A DNA stretch of 64,000 nt from JAXMCK01 sp046349395 (GCA_046349395.1 JAXMCK010000006.1:558001-622000); one strand, 5' to 3'. Shown: positions 17,902 to 29,359, counted from the first letter of the stretch. Made by a program: numbers and translations. Notes: generated from the letters alone by a model not told the origin.

Positions 17902-19446
17902 CTAGGCCGGCTTGAACCCGGCGAAGTTCATCTGGCCGTCGGCCTGCAGGTCGAGCAGCAGGTCGGCGCGGCGGGCGAAGACCTCCGGCTCGTGGCAGAT
18001 GAACAGGTAGGCCCCGGTGTCCTCCATGATCTCCTGCATGCGCTGATAGATCTGGTCGCGCTTCGCGGGGTCGCGCTCCTCGATGCCCTGCTTGAGGAGC
18101 GTCTCGAACTCGTCGTCCGACCAGCGTTCCCAGTTCCAGATGCCGATCTGGTCCTTCCGGAACCACTGCATCGGCTCGTAGGGGTCGAGGCCCGAGCCGA
18201 AGCGCATGATCCAGAGCTGGAGGTCCTTCCAGGTGTCGCCCTTGGATTCGACGCCCATGTCCCAGAAGGGCCCGCTGTCCATCGGGATGATCTTGGCGTC
18301 GATGCCGATGGCCTGCAGGTTCGCCTGGATGATCTGCGCCGTGAGCAGCCGGTCCTGCGTGTTCAGCGTGCGGAGGTCGAGCGTGAGGCCGGAGACGCCC
18401 GCCTCCTGCAGCAGCGCCTTCGCCTTCTCCGGGTCGTAGTCGATCTTGGTCGAGTTGCGCTTGCCGATCAGGCCCGGGCAGATGACGCCGTAGGCCCGCT
18501 CCGTCGTGCCCTCGTAGGCGCCGTCCAGGATCGAGGCCACGTCGACGGCGTGCTGGATCGCCTGCCGGACGCGAATGTCCTTCAGCTTCTCGTGCTGCGT
18601 GTTCATGCCCAGCCACATGTACTGCAGCGCCCCGGCGACGCTGGTCGCACTGTTGGCCGGCGGCTCCTTCTTGTAGCGGGCGAAGGTCTGGGAGGAGATC
18701 AGGCCGGCATCGATCTCGCCGGCCTCGAAGGCCAGCTCGGCCGCCTTGTTGTCGTCGATGATGATGTAGCGGACCTCGTCGAAGGCGGGCTTGGTGCCGG
18801 CCCAGTCGGGATTGGGCGTGAAAACGACCTGCTGCTTCGGCGTCCATTTGTAGAGGTAGGGGCCGCAGGTGGCGGGAATGTCGACCGTGAACTTGCCGCC
18901 GGCCTTCTCCATCGCCTGCTTGCTCAGGACGAAGCCGCTGCTGCCGGCGAGGGCCGTCATCAGGAAGGGGGCGAAGGCCTGCTTCAGCTTGATCGAGCCG
19001 GTCAGCGGCCCGGTCACCTCGACCTTGTCGAGCACCGCCCAGTCGCCGCCCCAGTCGGAGCCCGGCAGCCGCTCGAACGAATACTTCACGTCCTCCGCCG
19101 TCACGTCGCCGAAGCCGTTCGTCCAGGTGAAGCCCGGCTTCAGCTCGAAATCGATCGAGAGCCCGTCGTCGCTCGGCTTCACCGACTTCAGGATGTCGGT
19201 CGGCGCCCAGCCGATCCTGTCGCCCTGCTGCTGGTAGGCGACGAGGCGCGGCACCACCGCCCGCAGCACGTCAATCTCCACACCACCCGTCATGTAGCCC
19301 GGATCGAGGATCGAGACGTCCGTCGTGGCCCGCACCCGCAGCGGCTTGGCGTCGGCCGCGAAGGCGTCGCCGCCGAGGGACGGCAGCCCCAGCGCCGTGC
19401 CGGCCAGAAGGGAATCGCGCAGAAGCTCACGACGCGTGCGGTTCAT
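17902..19446 (-). CDS. Family 5 extracellular solute-binding protein of the dipeptide-type transporter
   Basis: 514 residues. The start carries a Tat-like signal (NRTRRELLRDSLLAGTALGLP, with AFA-AD cleavage). The mature part has the family 5 SBP pattern: an early LDPGYMTGG segment, KPSDDGLSIDFELKPGFTWTNG and the long two-lobed fold. It captures a peptide-like or other cationic/hydrophobic ligand in the periplasm for the downstream permeases. It is the first gene of the operon SBP-DppB-DppC-ATPase-CocE hydrolase. Confidence 0.93.
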   Translation of the reverse strand: MNRTRRELLRDSLLAGTALGLPSLGGDAFAADAKPLRVRATTDVSILDPGYMTGGVEIDVLRAVVPRLVAYQQQGDRIGWAPTDILKSVKPSDDGLSIDFELKPGFTWTNGFGDVTAEDVKYSFERLPGSDWGGDWAVLDKVEVTGPLTGSIKLKQAFAPFLMTALAGSSGFVLSKQAMEKAGGKFTVDIPATCGPYLYKWTPKQQVVFTPNPDWAGTKPAFDEVRYIIIDDNKAAELAFEAGEIDAGLISSQTFARYKKEPPANSATSVAGALQYMWLGMNTQHEKLKDIRVRQAIQHAVDVASILDGAYEGTTERAYGVICPGLIGKRNSTKIDYDPEKAKALLQEAGVSGLTLDLRTLNTQDRLLTAQIIQANLQAIGIDAKIIPMDSGPFWDMGVESKGDTWKDLQLWIMRFGSGLDPYEPMQWFRKDQIGIWNWERWSDDEFETLLKQGIEERDPAKRDQIYQRMQEIMEDTGAYLFICHEPEVFARRADLLLDLQADGQMNFAGFKPA

Positions 19447-19543
19447 CTTCGTTCTCCCGACTGGCGTCTTCGTGTGACGGTTGCCTCACCGAAGCAGGGA
19501 TTGAGAGCCAAGGCACCCCCTGCGTCAAGGCGAGGCGGCGGGC

Positions 19544-20749
<1,206 letters not shown>

Positions 20750-20812
20750 GGCGTCCTCGCCTCCAGGCCGGCGCCTGTGCTGTTATGCCGGCGAACGATC
20801 AGGGACCGTGTC

Positions 20813-23800
20813 ATGGCAGTGCGCGCGGACGAGCGGAAGGCCGAGATCATCGACGGCCTCGCCAACAAGGTGGCGACCCGGGTGCGGGACATCGCCCCCG
20901 ACATGGGCGAGCGCTTCGTCCGCCTGTTCCTGCGCGACGTGTCGCCGTCCGACCTCGTCGAGCGCGATCCGGGCGATCTCTACGGTGCGGCCCTGGCCGT
21001 CCTCCGCCTCGCGGAGGTGCGGGAGCCCGGCGAGGTCAATCTCCGCGTCTACAATCCCCGTCTCGACCAGCATGGCTGGCAGTCGACGCACACCGTCGTC
21101 GAGATCGTCAACGACGACATGCCCTTCCTCGTCGACAGCGTCAGCATGGAGCTGCAGCGCCACGGCCTCGGCATCCATCTGATCGTGCACCCCGTACTGG
21201 CGATCGAGCGGGACGAGGGCGGCCGCCTCACCGACGTTGCCACGCCCGTCGACCTGCCGGACGTGCGTCGCGAGAGTCTGATGCACATCGAGGTCGACCG
21301 CATCAGCGACACCGACCTGATGGCGGCCCTGGAGACCGATCTCCGCCGCATCCTGCACGACGTCCGGGCGGCGGTCGTCGACTGGCAGGCGATGACCGGA
21401 AAGGTCGAGGTGGCCCTGGCCGACCTCGCCCCCGCGCGCGGCCAGTTGCCGGACGAGGAGCTGGACGAGACTGCAGAGTTCCTTCGCTGGCTGGCGGGCG
21501 ACGCCTTCACCTTCCTCGGCTACGGCGCCTACCACCTGGAGGTCGATGCCGAGGGTGCCTGGCTGCGCCGTGAGAGCGGCACGGCTCTGGGCATCCTGCG
21601 CGGCCGGGCCGACAGCGGCCGCTCGGAAAGCTTCGCCGCCTTGCCGCCCGCGATCCGGGCCCAGGCGGCGATGCCAAGGCCAATCGTGACGGTGACCAAG
21701 GGCAATGCGCGCAGCACCGTGCACCGCCCGACCTACCTCGATTTCGTCGGCGTCAAGCGCTACGCGCCGAACGGCACGGTGCTGGGCGAGCACCGCTTCC
21801 TCGGCCTCTTCACCTCCTTCGCCTACAACCTCAGCCCGCGCGCCGTGCCACTGCTCCGGCGCAAGATCGGCGCGATCATCGACCGTGCCGGCTTCTCGGC
21901 CTCGGGCCATGCCGGCAAGGCGCTGATCCACGTCCTCGAGACCTACCCGCGCGAGGAACTGGTCCAGGCCGACGAGGATCACCTCCTCAACACCGCCATC
22001 CAGATCGTGCAGCTGCAGGACCGGCAGCGGCTGCGCCTCTTCCTGCGCGCCGACCCGTTCGGCCGGCTCGTCTCCTGCGTCGTCTACGTCCCCCGCGACC
22101 GCTACAACACGGGTACGCGCGAGCGCATCCAGCACCTGCTCGAAGCCGCTGTCGGCTCGAAGGACTGCGAGTTCCAGACCCAGCTCACCGAGTCGACCCT
22201 CGCCCGCCTGCTCTTCACGATCCGCACGCCGCACGGCATCCCGCACGACCTCGACATCGCCGACCTGGAGCGCAAGCTCGTCGAGGCCTCGCAGGGCTGG
22301 ATGGACCGGCTGCGCCATGCGCTGCCCGAGATCTGCGGCGAGGAGGACGGCAACCGCCTCTTCCAGCAATACGGCAAGGCGCTGCCGGCCTCCTACCAGG
22401 AACGCGTCGACCCGCGCCTCGCCGTCGCCGACATCCGGGCCATCGACAGCCTGGCGAAGGCGTCTACCGACACGCCGATCCTGAACCTCTACCGCCGGAT
22501 CGAGGACGCGGCCGACATCCTCCGCTTCAAGCTGATCAGGCGCGACCGCCCGGTGCTGCTGTCCGACACGCTGCCCATCCTGGAGAACATGGGCCTGCGC
22601 GTGCTCAACGAGGACTCGAGCCAGCTGCACGCCGCCGACGGCCGCGACTACGCCATCCACGATTTCGGCCTGACCCCCACGGTCGGCGGTACCGTCGACA
22701 TCGACCGCGTGCGGGCGAGCTTCGAAGCCGTCTTCCTCGACGTGCTGCAGGACCGTGCGGAGAGCGACGGCTTCAACCGCCTCGTGCTGGCCGCCGGCCT
22801 CACTCCGTTCGACATCACCGTGCTCCGCGCCTGCTGCAAATACCTGCAGCAGGTCGGGATCCCCTTCAGCCAAGCCTATATCGAGCGGACGCTGGCCGGG
22901 AACGCGAAGCTCTCGGCCTCCTTGGCCGCCCTCTTCCGCACCCGCTTCGACCCCGACTTCGAGGGTGACCGCGAGGCCGCGGTGGAGGGGATCGAGGCCG
23001 ACATCGAGGAAGGGTTGAACGCGGTCCAGAGCCTGGACGAGGACCGCATCATCCAGCGCTACCGCGAGCTGATCGGTGCGATGCTGCGCACCAACGGCTA
23101 CCAGACCGGCGCCGATGGCGTCCGCAAGCCCTACCTCTCCTTCAAGCTCGACCCGCAGAAGCTGGCCGACCTGCCGCTGCCGCGGCCGATGTTCGAGATC
23201 TTCGTCTACGCCCCCTTCGTCGAGGGCGTGCATCTGCGCGGCGGCAAGGTCGCCCGCGGCGGCCTGCGCTGGTCCGACCGGCGCGAGGATTTCCGCACCG
23301 AGGTCCTGGGCCTGATGAAGGCCCAGATGGTGAAGAACAGCGTGATCGTCCCGGTGGGGGCGAAGGGCGGCTTCTACGTCAAGCGCCCGCCCGTCGGCGG
23401 CGACCGGCAGGCGGTGCTGGCGGAGGCGATCTGCTGCTACCAGACCTTCCTGCGCGGTCTGCTCGACATCACCGACAATCAGGTCGGCGAGCAGGTGAAG
23501 GCGCCCGAGCGCGTGGTGCGCTACGATCCGGATGATCCCTATCTCGTGGTGGCGGCCGACAAGGGCACGGCCACCTTCTCAGACATCGCTAACGGGGTCA
23601 GTCGCGACTACGGCTTCTGGCTGGACGACGCCTTCGCCTCGGGCGGCTCGGCCGGCTACGATCACAAGAAGATGGGCATCACCGCCAAGGGTGCCTGGGA
23701 GTCGGTCAAGCGCCACTTCCGCGAGGTGGGCCTCGACCCGGCGAAGGACGAGTTCACCTGCATCGGCATCGGCGACATGTCGGGCGACGTGTTCGGCAAC

Positions 23801-25660
23801 GGCATGCTGCTGTCCGACCGGATCCGCCTCGTCGCCGCCTTCGACCACCGCCACGTCTTCATCGATCCCTCGCCCGATCCGGCGGCCGCCTTCGCCGAGC
23901 GACAACGCCTGTTCGGGCTGCCCCGCTCGTCCTGGGACGACTACGCCAGGGACCTGATCAGCCACGGCGGCGGAATCTGGCCACGCACGGCGAAGTCCAT
24001 CCCGCTCTCGCCCGAGGCTCGGCAGGTACTGGGCATCGACGCCGAGGCGCTGGCACCGACCGAGCTCATATCGGCGATCCTGAAGGCCCCGGTCGACCTG
24101 TTCTGGAACGGCGGCATTGGCACCTACGTCAAGGCAGCGACCGAAAGCCAGGCGGCGGCCCAGGACCGCGTCAACGACGCGCTCCGGGTCGACGGCGAAA
24201 CCCTGCGCTGCAAGGTCGTCGGCGAGGGCGGCAATCTCGGCATCACGCAGAAAGGCCGCATCGCCTTCGCGCTCGCCGGCGGCCGGATCAACACCGACTT
24301 CATCGACAACTCGGCGGGGGTCGACTGCTCCGACCACGAGGTCAACATCAAGATCCTGCTGCGCGGGGTCGTCGAGTCGGGCGACCTCACTATCAAGCAG
24401 CGCGACGCGCTGCTGGCCGAGATGACCGACGAGGTGGCAGCACTGGTCCTGCGCGACAATCTCCTGCAGAACCTTGCGCTGAGCATGGGCGAGGCGCGCG
24501 GCCAGGGCGGCCTCGATGCCCAGGTACGCCTGCTCCACAAGCTCGAGCGGCAGGGCCGCCTCAACCGCGATCTGGAGCTGCTGCCCAGCGACGCCGAGAT
24601 CGAGATCCGCCGCAAGGCGGGCCGCGGCCTCACCCGCCCCGAGTCGGCCGTTCTGCTCGCCTACGCCAAGATGACCCTCTACGAGGATATCCTGGCGACC
24701 GACCTGCCCGACCGCACCTATCTGGCGCGGGACATCAAGCGCTACTTCCCGGTGCCGCTGCGTGAGCGGTTCCAGGCCGAGATCGAGAAGCACCCGCTGC
24801 GTCGCGAGATCGTCTCGACCTGGCTCGCCAACGCCATGGTGAACCGCGGGCTCGAGACCTTCGCCAGCGAGGTCGAGGACGCCACGGGTGCCAGCCTCGC
24901 CGACATCACGCGCGCGTATGTGATCTCTCGCGATTCATTCGCGCTGGTGCCGATCTGGATGGCGATCGAGGCCGTGCCGCCCACGGTCGCCGCCGAAGCT
25001 CAGATCCGGCTCCTGCTGGAGGTGCGCGACGTCCTGATCCGCGGTGCCCGCTGGTTCCTCTCCGAGCGGTCGGGCCCGATGAAGATCAACGAGGCCGTCG
25101 CCCGCTTCAAGCCGGTGGTCGCCGCCGTCCTGCAGACATTGCCCAAGCTCGTCACCGCCACGCACGCCGCGGCCATCCAGACAGTGGCCGAAGGCTACCG
25201 GGCGCTCGATATCGGCGATGAGCTGGCCGCCACCATGTCGCGGCTGCCCTTCGTCATGGCGGCCTGCGACATCGCCGACGTCCTCGAAGCGTCGGGTGCG
25301 GAAGGGACGCCGGATCCTGCCAGGATCGAGGCGACGGCCCGCTCCTACTTCAGCCTCGACGACGCCCTGAACCTGCCCTGGCTGCGGGGATGCATCGAGC
25401 GCATTCCCCGCACGGGCCGCTGGTCGCGGCTGGCGCTGACGGGGCTTGAGGACGAGCTGGGTGCGGCTCTGCGTCGGTTGACGATCACGGCCCTCGCCGA
25501 CGACGTTCCGGGCGACATGGAGACGTGGCTGGCGCAACGGGCGCATGGCTGGACGCGTTATAGGTCGGTGATGGCCGAGCTGCGGGCCGCCTCGGGGCAC
25601 GATCTGTCGATGCTCAGCGTGGCGATTCGCTCACTCGGGGATCTGGAGCGCAGCAGGTGA
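20813..25660 (+). CDS. gdhB: NAD-specific glutamate dehydrogenase, large 180-kDa class
   Basis: 1,615 residues, the typical length of L-GDH180 enzymes. The start at MAVRADERKAEIIDG was chosen because it follows an AGGGA site and matches the family N-terminus; the frame stays open far upstream antisense to the thiolase gene, but that part has no support. An N-terminal ACT-like regulatory region (~residues 40-400) precedes the catalytic domain with KVARGGLRWSDRREDFRTEVLGLMKAQ, the catalytic lysine region VKNSVIVPVGAKGGF and the NAD-binding GIGDMSGDVFGNGML. It oxidatively deaminates glutamate to 2-oxoglutarate. The symbol gdhB follows Pseudomonas; Caulobacter calls it gdhZ. Confidence 0.96.
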   Translation: MAVRADERKAEIIDGLANKVATRVRDIAPDMGERFVRLFLRDVSPSDLVERDPGDLYGAALAVLRLAEVREPGEVNLRVYNPRLDQHGWQSTHTVVEIVNDDMPFLVDSVSMELQRHGLGIHLIVHPVLAIERDEGGRLTDVATPVDLPDVRRESLMHIEVDRISDTDLMAALETDLRRILHDVRAAVVDWQAMTGKVEVALADLAPARGQLPDEELDETAEFLRWLAGDAFTFLGYGAYHLEVDAEGAWLRRESGTALGILRGRADSGRSESFAALPPAIRAQAAMPRPIVTVTKGNARSTVHRPTYLDFVGVKRYAPNGTVLGEHRFLGLFTSFAYNLSPRAVPLLRRKIGAIIDRAGFSASGHAGKALIHVLETYPREELVQADEDHLLNTAIQIVQLQDRQRLRLFLRADPFGRLVSCVVYVPRDRYNTGTRERIQHLLEAAVGSKDCEFQTQLTESTLARLLFTIRTPHGIPHDLDIADLERKLVEASQGWMDRLRHALPEICGEEDGNRLFQQYGKALPASYQERVDPRLAVADIRAIDSLAKASTDTPILNLYRRIEDAADILRFKLIRRDRPVLLSDTLPILENMGLRVLNEDSSQLHAADGRDYAIHDFGLTPTVGGTVDIDRVRASFEAVFLDVLQDRAESDGFNRLVLAAGLTPFDITVLRACCKYLQQVGIPFSQAYIERTLAGNAKLSASLAALFRTRFDPDFEGDREAAVEGIEADIEEGLNAVQSLDEDRIIQRYRELIGAMLRTNGYQTGADGVRKPYLSFKLDPQKLADLPLPRPMFEIFVYAPFVEGVHLRGGKVARGGLRWSDRREDFRTEVLGLMKAQMVKNSVIVPVGAKGGFYVKRPPVGGDRQAVLAEAICCYQTFLRGLLDITDNQVGEQVKAPERVVRYDPDDPYLVVAADKGTATFSDIANGVSRDYGFWLDDAFASGGSAGYDHKKMGITAKGAWESVKRHFREVGLDPAKDEFTCIGIGDMSGDVFGNGMLLSDRIRLVAAFDHRHVFIDPSPDPAAAFAERQRLFGLPRSSWDDYARDLISHGGGIWPRTAKSIPLSPEARQVLGIDAEALAPTELISAILKAPVDLFWNGGIGTYVKAATESQAAAQDRVNDALRVDGETLRCKVVGEGGNLGITQKGRIAFALAGGRINTDFIDNSAGVDCSDHEVNIKILLRGVVESGDLTIKQRDALLAEMTDEVAALVLRDNLLQNLALSMGEARGQGGLDAQVRLLHKLERQGRLNRDLELLPSDAEIEIRRKAGRGLTRPESAVLLAYAKMTLYEDILATDLPDRTYLARDIKRYFPVPLRERFQAEIEKHPLRREIVSTWLANAMVNRGLETFASEVEDATGASLADITRAYVISRDSFALVPIWMAIEAVPPTVAAEAQIRLLLEVRDVLIRGARWFLSERSGPMKINEAVARFKPVVAAVLQTLPKLVTATHAAAIQTVAEGYRALDIGDELAATMSRLPFVMAACDIADVLEASGAEGTPDPARIEATARSYFSLDDALNLPWLRGCIERIPRTGRWSRLALTGLEDELGAALRRLTITALADDVPGDMETWLAQRAHGWTRYRSVMAELRAASGHDLSMLSVAIRSLGDLERSR

Positions 25661-25702
25661 GCAACACTGGTTAAGGGTCCCCGTCGAGCCAGATTTGCGT
25701 CA

Positions 25703-25763
25703 CCCGCCCTGCGACGTTATGTACGGGCGGGGATGTGACAACGGGGTGGCAGTTTCGCCACCC
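25703..25763 (+). terminator. Two consecutive hairpins after the glutamate dehydrogenase gene
   Basis: CCCGCCC (25703) pairs with GGGCGGG (ending 25731), and GGGTGGC-AGTTTC-GCCACCC (25744-25763) forms a tight 7-bp stem. Neither is followed by a T-run. They lie in the 177-bp gap before pmtA and plausibly mark the transcript end, perhaps with Rho. Confidence 0.45.
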
Positions 25764-25837
25764 GAACCTCACATGCAGCGGCGATCAACAAGCCTGCGGG
25801 CCGGACTGACGCGGGGCGCTTCCGGCGGAGGACATCG

Positions 25838-26413
25838 ATGCAAGAAATGGATCTGGTCAGGGAAGGCGGCCTGTTTTTCCGCCAATGGCTGCGCTCACCC
25901 AAGTCGATGGGCTCGGTCATTCCCTCGTCCCGCTTCCTCGCCCGTGCCGTGGCACAGGAAGTCGTGTGGCGTCCCGGCCAGTATGTCGTGGAGCTCGGCG
26001 GCGGCACGGGTGCCATCACCCAGGGCCTGATCGAGCGCGGCATCCCCCGCGATCATCTCGTCGTGATCGAGCTCGACACGGCCCTGCACGGCTTCCTCAA
26101 GGAGCGCCTCGACGGCTGCATGGTGATCCAGGGCGATGCGCATCGCCTGGACGAGATCCTGGCCCACCATCAGGTGAACGAGGTCTCGACCGTCATCTCG
26201 GGCCTGCCCATAGTCGGCATGTCGTTCGAGTTCCAGAAGGGCGTGCTGGACCAGGCGTTCAAGGTCGTGCAGCCGGGCGGCCCCGTGCTGCAGTACAGCT
26301 ATTCGCCGGTCGCTCCCGTACCGACCCGCAAGCTCGGTCTTCGCGCCGAGATCGCCCGCTTCGTGTTCCTCAACGTGCCCCCCGCCTTCGTCTGGCGCTA
26401 TCGCCGGGCCTGA
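25838..26413 (+). CDS. pmtA: Phospholipid N-methyltransferase (PmtA-like, SAM-dependent)
   Basis: 191 residues with a class I methyltransferase motif I, VVELGGGTGAITQGL, at about residue 45, followed by VVIELD and VISGLPIVGM. The N-terminus LFFRQWLRSPKSMGSVIPSSRFLAR is characteristic of alphaproteobacterial PmtA, which methylates phosphatidylethanolamine to phosphatidylcholine at the inner membrane. A GGAGGA ribosome site precedes the ATG. A related rRNA-adenine-methyltransferase-like annotation is possible because the folds are similar, but the length and N-terminus favour PmtA. Confidence 0.75.
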   Translation: MQEMDLVREGGLFFRQWLRSPKSMGSVIPSSRFLARAVAQEVVWRPGQYVVELGGGTGAITQGLIERGIPRDHLVVIELDTALHGFLKERLDGCMVIQGDAHRLDEILAHHQVNEVSTVISGLPIVGMSFEFQKGVLDQAFKVVQPGGPVLQYSYSPVAPVPTRKLGLRAEIARFVFLNVPPAFVWRYRRA

Positions 26414-26477
26414 TCGCATCGGGCCTGCCCGATCCGACATCCGCCGTTTTTCGTACGACCGTAGGCCGCCACGGCTG

Positions 26478-26506
26478 TTGACGTTGGCGGAGGCATGCGC
26501 TGCACT
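26478..26506 (+). promoter_or_regulatory. Weak candidate promoter of the acyl-CoA ligase/liv operon
   Basis: TTGACG at 26478 gives a good -35, with TGCACT 17 bases further as a poor -10. It lies about 95 bp before the first gene of the operon, in the only sizeable gap upstream. The -10 mismatch keeps confidence low. Confidence 0.25.
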
Positions 26507-26600
26507 CAACCCAGCCATCCGATAAGGATGGCGGCGGGAGGCAAACGGTCGCCGGCGCGATGGATGGCGGAAAAAACTGCAGAGGCGTCGAGGTGCGGCC

Positions 26601-28532
26601 GTGGCGATGACTCTACCGTCGCTCGACGACCTCGACACGTTTCCGAAACTGCTGCTGCACAACGCGGCCAACTGGCCGAACGCCGTCGCCATGCGCGAGA
26701 AGGAGTTCGGCATCTGGAACGAGTACGGTTGGGCGGCCTGCCGTGACCGCGTGCGCGAGTTGGCGCTTGGCCTCCTGGCCCTCGGCGTCCACCGCGGCGA
26801 AGTCGTCGGTCTGATCGGCCGCAACCGCCCCAACTGGCTCTGGAGCGAGCTCGCGGCCCACGCGGTGGGTGCCATGTCGCTCGGCATCTACGCCGACGTT
26901 CTGGGTGACGAGGCCGCCTATCTGATCCGCTACGCCGACTGTGTGACCGTCTTCGCCGAGGACGAGGAGCAGGTCGACAAGCTGCTTGAGCTGGGCGACC
27001 GGATCCCCTCGGTCCGGCACATCGTGTTCCACGACGACCGCGGCATGCGGAAATATGCCGACCCGCGCCTCGTCCCCTGGGCGGATCTGGTGGCCTTTGG
27101 CGAGACCTACGCCGCGGAGCACGCCAACGCCTTCGAGGATGCGATCGCCTCAGGGCGCGGCGAGGACGTCGCCATCCTCTGCACCACCTCGGGCACGACC
27201 TCGCAGCCGAAGCTCGCCATGCTGCAGTTCAGGCCCTTCCTCTCCCACATCGCTTCCTATCTGCGGGCCGATCCGCGGGGACCGCAGGACGAATATGTGT
27301 GCCTGCTGCCGCTGCCCTGGATCATGGAGCAGGTCTACTGCGTGGCGATGCCTTTGCTGTCCCGGATCCGGGTGAGCTTCCCGGAGAGCCAGGAGACGGC
27401 GATGGCCGACATGCGCGAGATCGGGCCGACGCACCTGCTCCTGGCGCCGCGGGTCTGGGAGCAGACGGCGGCCGACGTGCGGGCCCGGATCATGGACTCG
27501 AACGCGCTGACACGCTGGATGTTCGACCGCCTGCTGAAGCGCGGCCTCGACGCCCTCGACGCCGGCCGCACCGACGGCATCGCCGAGACGCTCCTGTTCG
27601 CGCCGCTGCGCGACCGTCTGGGCTTCGGCAACGTCAAGTCGGCCGCGACGGGCGGTGCCGCGCTTGGCCCCGACACCTTCCGCTTCTTCCTCGCCATGGG
27701 CGTCCCGCTCCGCCAGCTCTACGGCCAGACCGAGCTCTCAGGCGCCTACACCCTGCAGGTCGGCTCGGACCTCGATTTCGACAGCTCGGGCAAGGCGTTC
27801 GACGACACCGAGATCCGCATCGACGATCCCGATGCCAGGGGTGTGGGCGAGATCGTCACCCGGCATCCGGGCATGTTCAAAGGCTATTTCCGCAACGAGG
27901 ACGCCACCCGCGAGACCCTGGACGAGGGCGGTTGGATGCGCACGGGCGACGCCGGCTTCTTCGATCCGAAGGGCCGGCTCGTCGTCATCGACCGGGTGAA
28001 GGACATCGCCACGACCGGGCGCGGCATCCGCTTCTCGCCGCAATACATCGAGAACAAGCTGAAGTTCTCGCCCTACATCGGCGAGTGCGTGGTCCTGGGG
28101 AACGACCGGCCCTGGCTCGCGGCGCTGCTCTGCATCCGCTACGCCATGGTCGCGAAATGGGCCGAATCCCGCTCGCTGGCCTTCACCAGCTATCAGAGCC
28201 TGGCCGCCCTGCCGGCCGTCGCCGAGCTTCTCGCGGGCGAGGTCGAGCAGGTGAACGCCAGCCTGCCCGAGGAGCAGCGCCTGCGCCGCTTCGTCCTCCT
28301 CCACAAGGAGCTGGACGCCGACGACGGCGAGCTGACCCGCACCCGCAAGGTCCGCCGCAACGTCATCGACAGCCGGTACGGGATGCTGGTGGATGCCGTC
28401 TATGCCGGCCAGGGCCGGGCGATCGTCGACACCGAGATCACCTTCGAGGACGGACGCAAGGGCCGCATTCGCGCCGACCTCGACATCCTGGACAGCCGGG
28501 CCCACCAGCCTGTCGAAAAGGCCGCCGCCTGA
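26601..28532 (+). CDS. AMP-dependent acyl-CoA synthetase (long-chain type), first gene of liv operon
   Basis: 643 residues. ANL-superfamily motifs are visible: the P-loop TTSGTTSQPK, YGQTELSGAY, TGDAGFFDPKGRLVVIDRVKD and the C-terminal hinge. The start is GTG at 26601 or ATG at 26607; a GAGGTG lies 5-6 bases before the GTG. It activates a carboxylic acid with ATP and CoA. Its stop overlaps the start of the ABC ATPase gene by one base (TGATG). Synthetases of this type at the head of liv-like operons are common in alphaproteobacteria, suggesting that the transported compound is an acid to be turned into a CoA ester. Confidence 0.92.
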   Translation: MAMTLPSLDDLDTFPKLLLHNAANWPNAVAMREKEFGIWNEYGWAACRDRVRELALGLLALGVHRGEVVGLIGRNRPNWLWSELAAHAVGAMSLGIYADVLGDEAAYLIRYADCVTVFAEDEEQVDKLLELGDRIPSVRHIVFHDDRGMRKYADPRLVPWADLVAFGETYAAEHANAFEDAIASGRGEDVAILCTTSGTTSQPKLAMLQFRPFLSHIASYLRADPRGPQDEYVCLLPLPWIMEQVYCVAMPLLSRIRVSFPESQETAMADMREIGPTHLLLAPRVWEQTAADVRARIMDSNALTRWMFDRLLKRGLDALDAGRTDGIAETLLFAPLRDRLGFGNVKSAATGGAALGPDTFRFFLAMGVPLRQLYGQTELSGAYTLQVGSDLDFDSSGKAFDDTEIRIDDPDARGVGEIVTRHPGMFKGYFRNEDATRETLDEGGWMRTGDAGFFDPKGRLVVIDRVKDIATTGRGIRFSPQYIENKLKFSPYIGECVVLGNDRPWLAALLCIRYAMVAKWAESRSLAFTSYQSLAALPAVAELLAGEVEQVNASLPEEQRLRRFVLLHKELDADDGELTRTRKVRRNVIDSRYGMLVDAVYAGQGRAIVDTEITFEDGRKGRIRADLDILDSRAHQPVEKAAA

Positions 28533-29344
28533 TGGCTTCCGGCGCGCCGGACCATGTCGGGCGCCGGCGCGAGATCGGCGAGGTGCTGCTCGCCATCGAC
28601 AATGTCTCGCTTCGCTTCGGCGGTATCCGGGCGCTGAGCAACGTCACCTTCGACATAAGGCGCGGCGAGATCCGGGCGATCATCGGCCCGAACGGGGCCG
28701 GCAAGTCGTCGATGCTGAACGTCATCAACGGCTTCTACCAGCCGCAGGACGGCGAGATCGTGTGGAAGGGCCGGCGCCTGCGCGCCATGCGCCCGCACAT
28801 CGCCGCCGGCACCGGCATCGCCCGTACCTTCCAGAACATCGCCCTCTTCAAGGGCATGTCGACGCTCGACAACATCCTCTCGGGCCGGGCGCTCAAGATG
28901 AACGTCGGCTTCTTCTGGCAGCTCTTCCGCCACGGGCCGGCGCTGAACGAGGAGATCGAGCACCGCAAGACCGTCGAGCGGATCATCGACTTTTTGGAGA
29001 TCTCGCACATCCGCCGCGTTCCGGTAGGCAAGCTGCCCTACGGCCTGCAGAAGCGGGTCGAGCTGGCCCGTGCTCTCGCTATGGAACCCGACCTCCTCCT
29101 CCTCGACGAGCCGATGGCCGGCATGAACGTCGAGGAGAAGGAGGACATGTCCCGCTTCATCCTCGACGTTAACGAGCAGTTCGGCACGACGCTGGCGCTG
29201 ATCGAGCACGACATCGGCGTCGTCATGGACCTCTCCGACCGGATCACCGTGCTGCACTACGGCCGCGTCATCGCCGATGGCGAGCCCGAGGCGGTGCGCA
29301 AGGACCCGGCCGTGATCGAGGCCTATCTCGGCACGGCGCACTGA
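28532..29344 (+). CDS. livG: Branched-chain amino acid-type ABC ATPase (LivG-like)
   Basis: 270 residues. Walker A GPNGAGKSS, the LivG-typical IARTFQNIALFKGMST, signature LPYGLQKRVELARAL (this subfamily replaces LSGGQ) and Walker B LLLLDEPMAGMN are present. It starts on the last base of the synthetase stop codon, showing tight coupling. With LivF it powers the LivHM pore. Confidence 0.93.
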   Translation: MASGAPDHVGRRREIGEVLLAIDNVSLRFGGIRALSNVTFDIRRGEIRAIIGPNGAGKSSMLNVINGFYQPQDGEIVWKGRRLRAMRPHIAAGTGIARTFQNIALFKGMSTLDNILSGRALKMNVGFFWQLFRHGPALNEEIEHRKTVERIIDFLEISHIRRVPVGKLPYGLQKRVELARALAMEPDLLLLDEPMAGMNVEEKEDMSRFILDVNEQFGTTLALIEHDIGVVMDLSDRITVLHYGRVIADGEPEAVRKDPAVIEAYLGTAH

Positions 29345-29359
29345 GCCGGCGGCCCGCAC

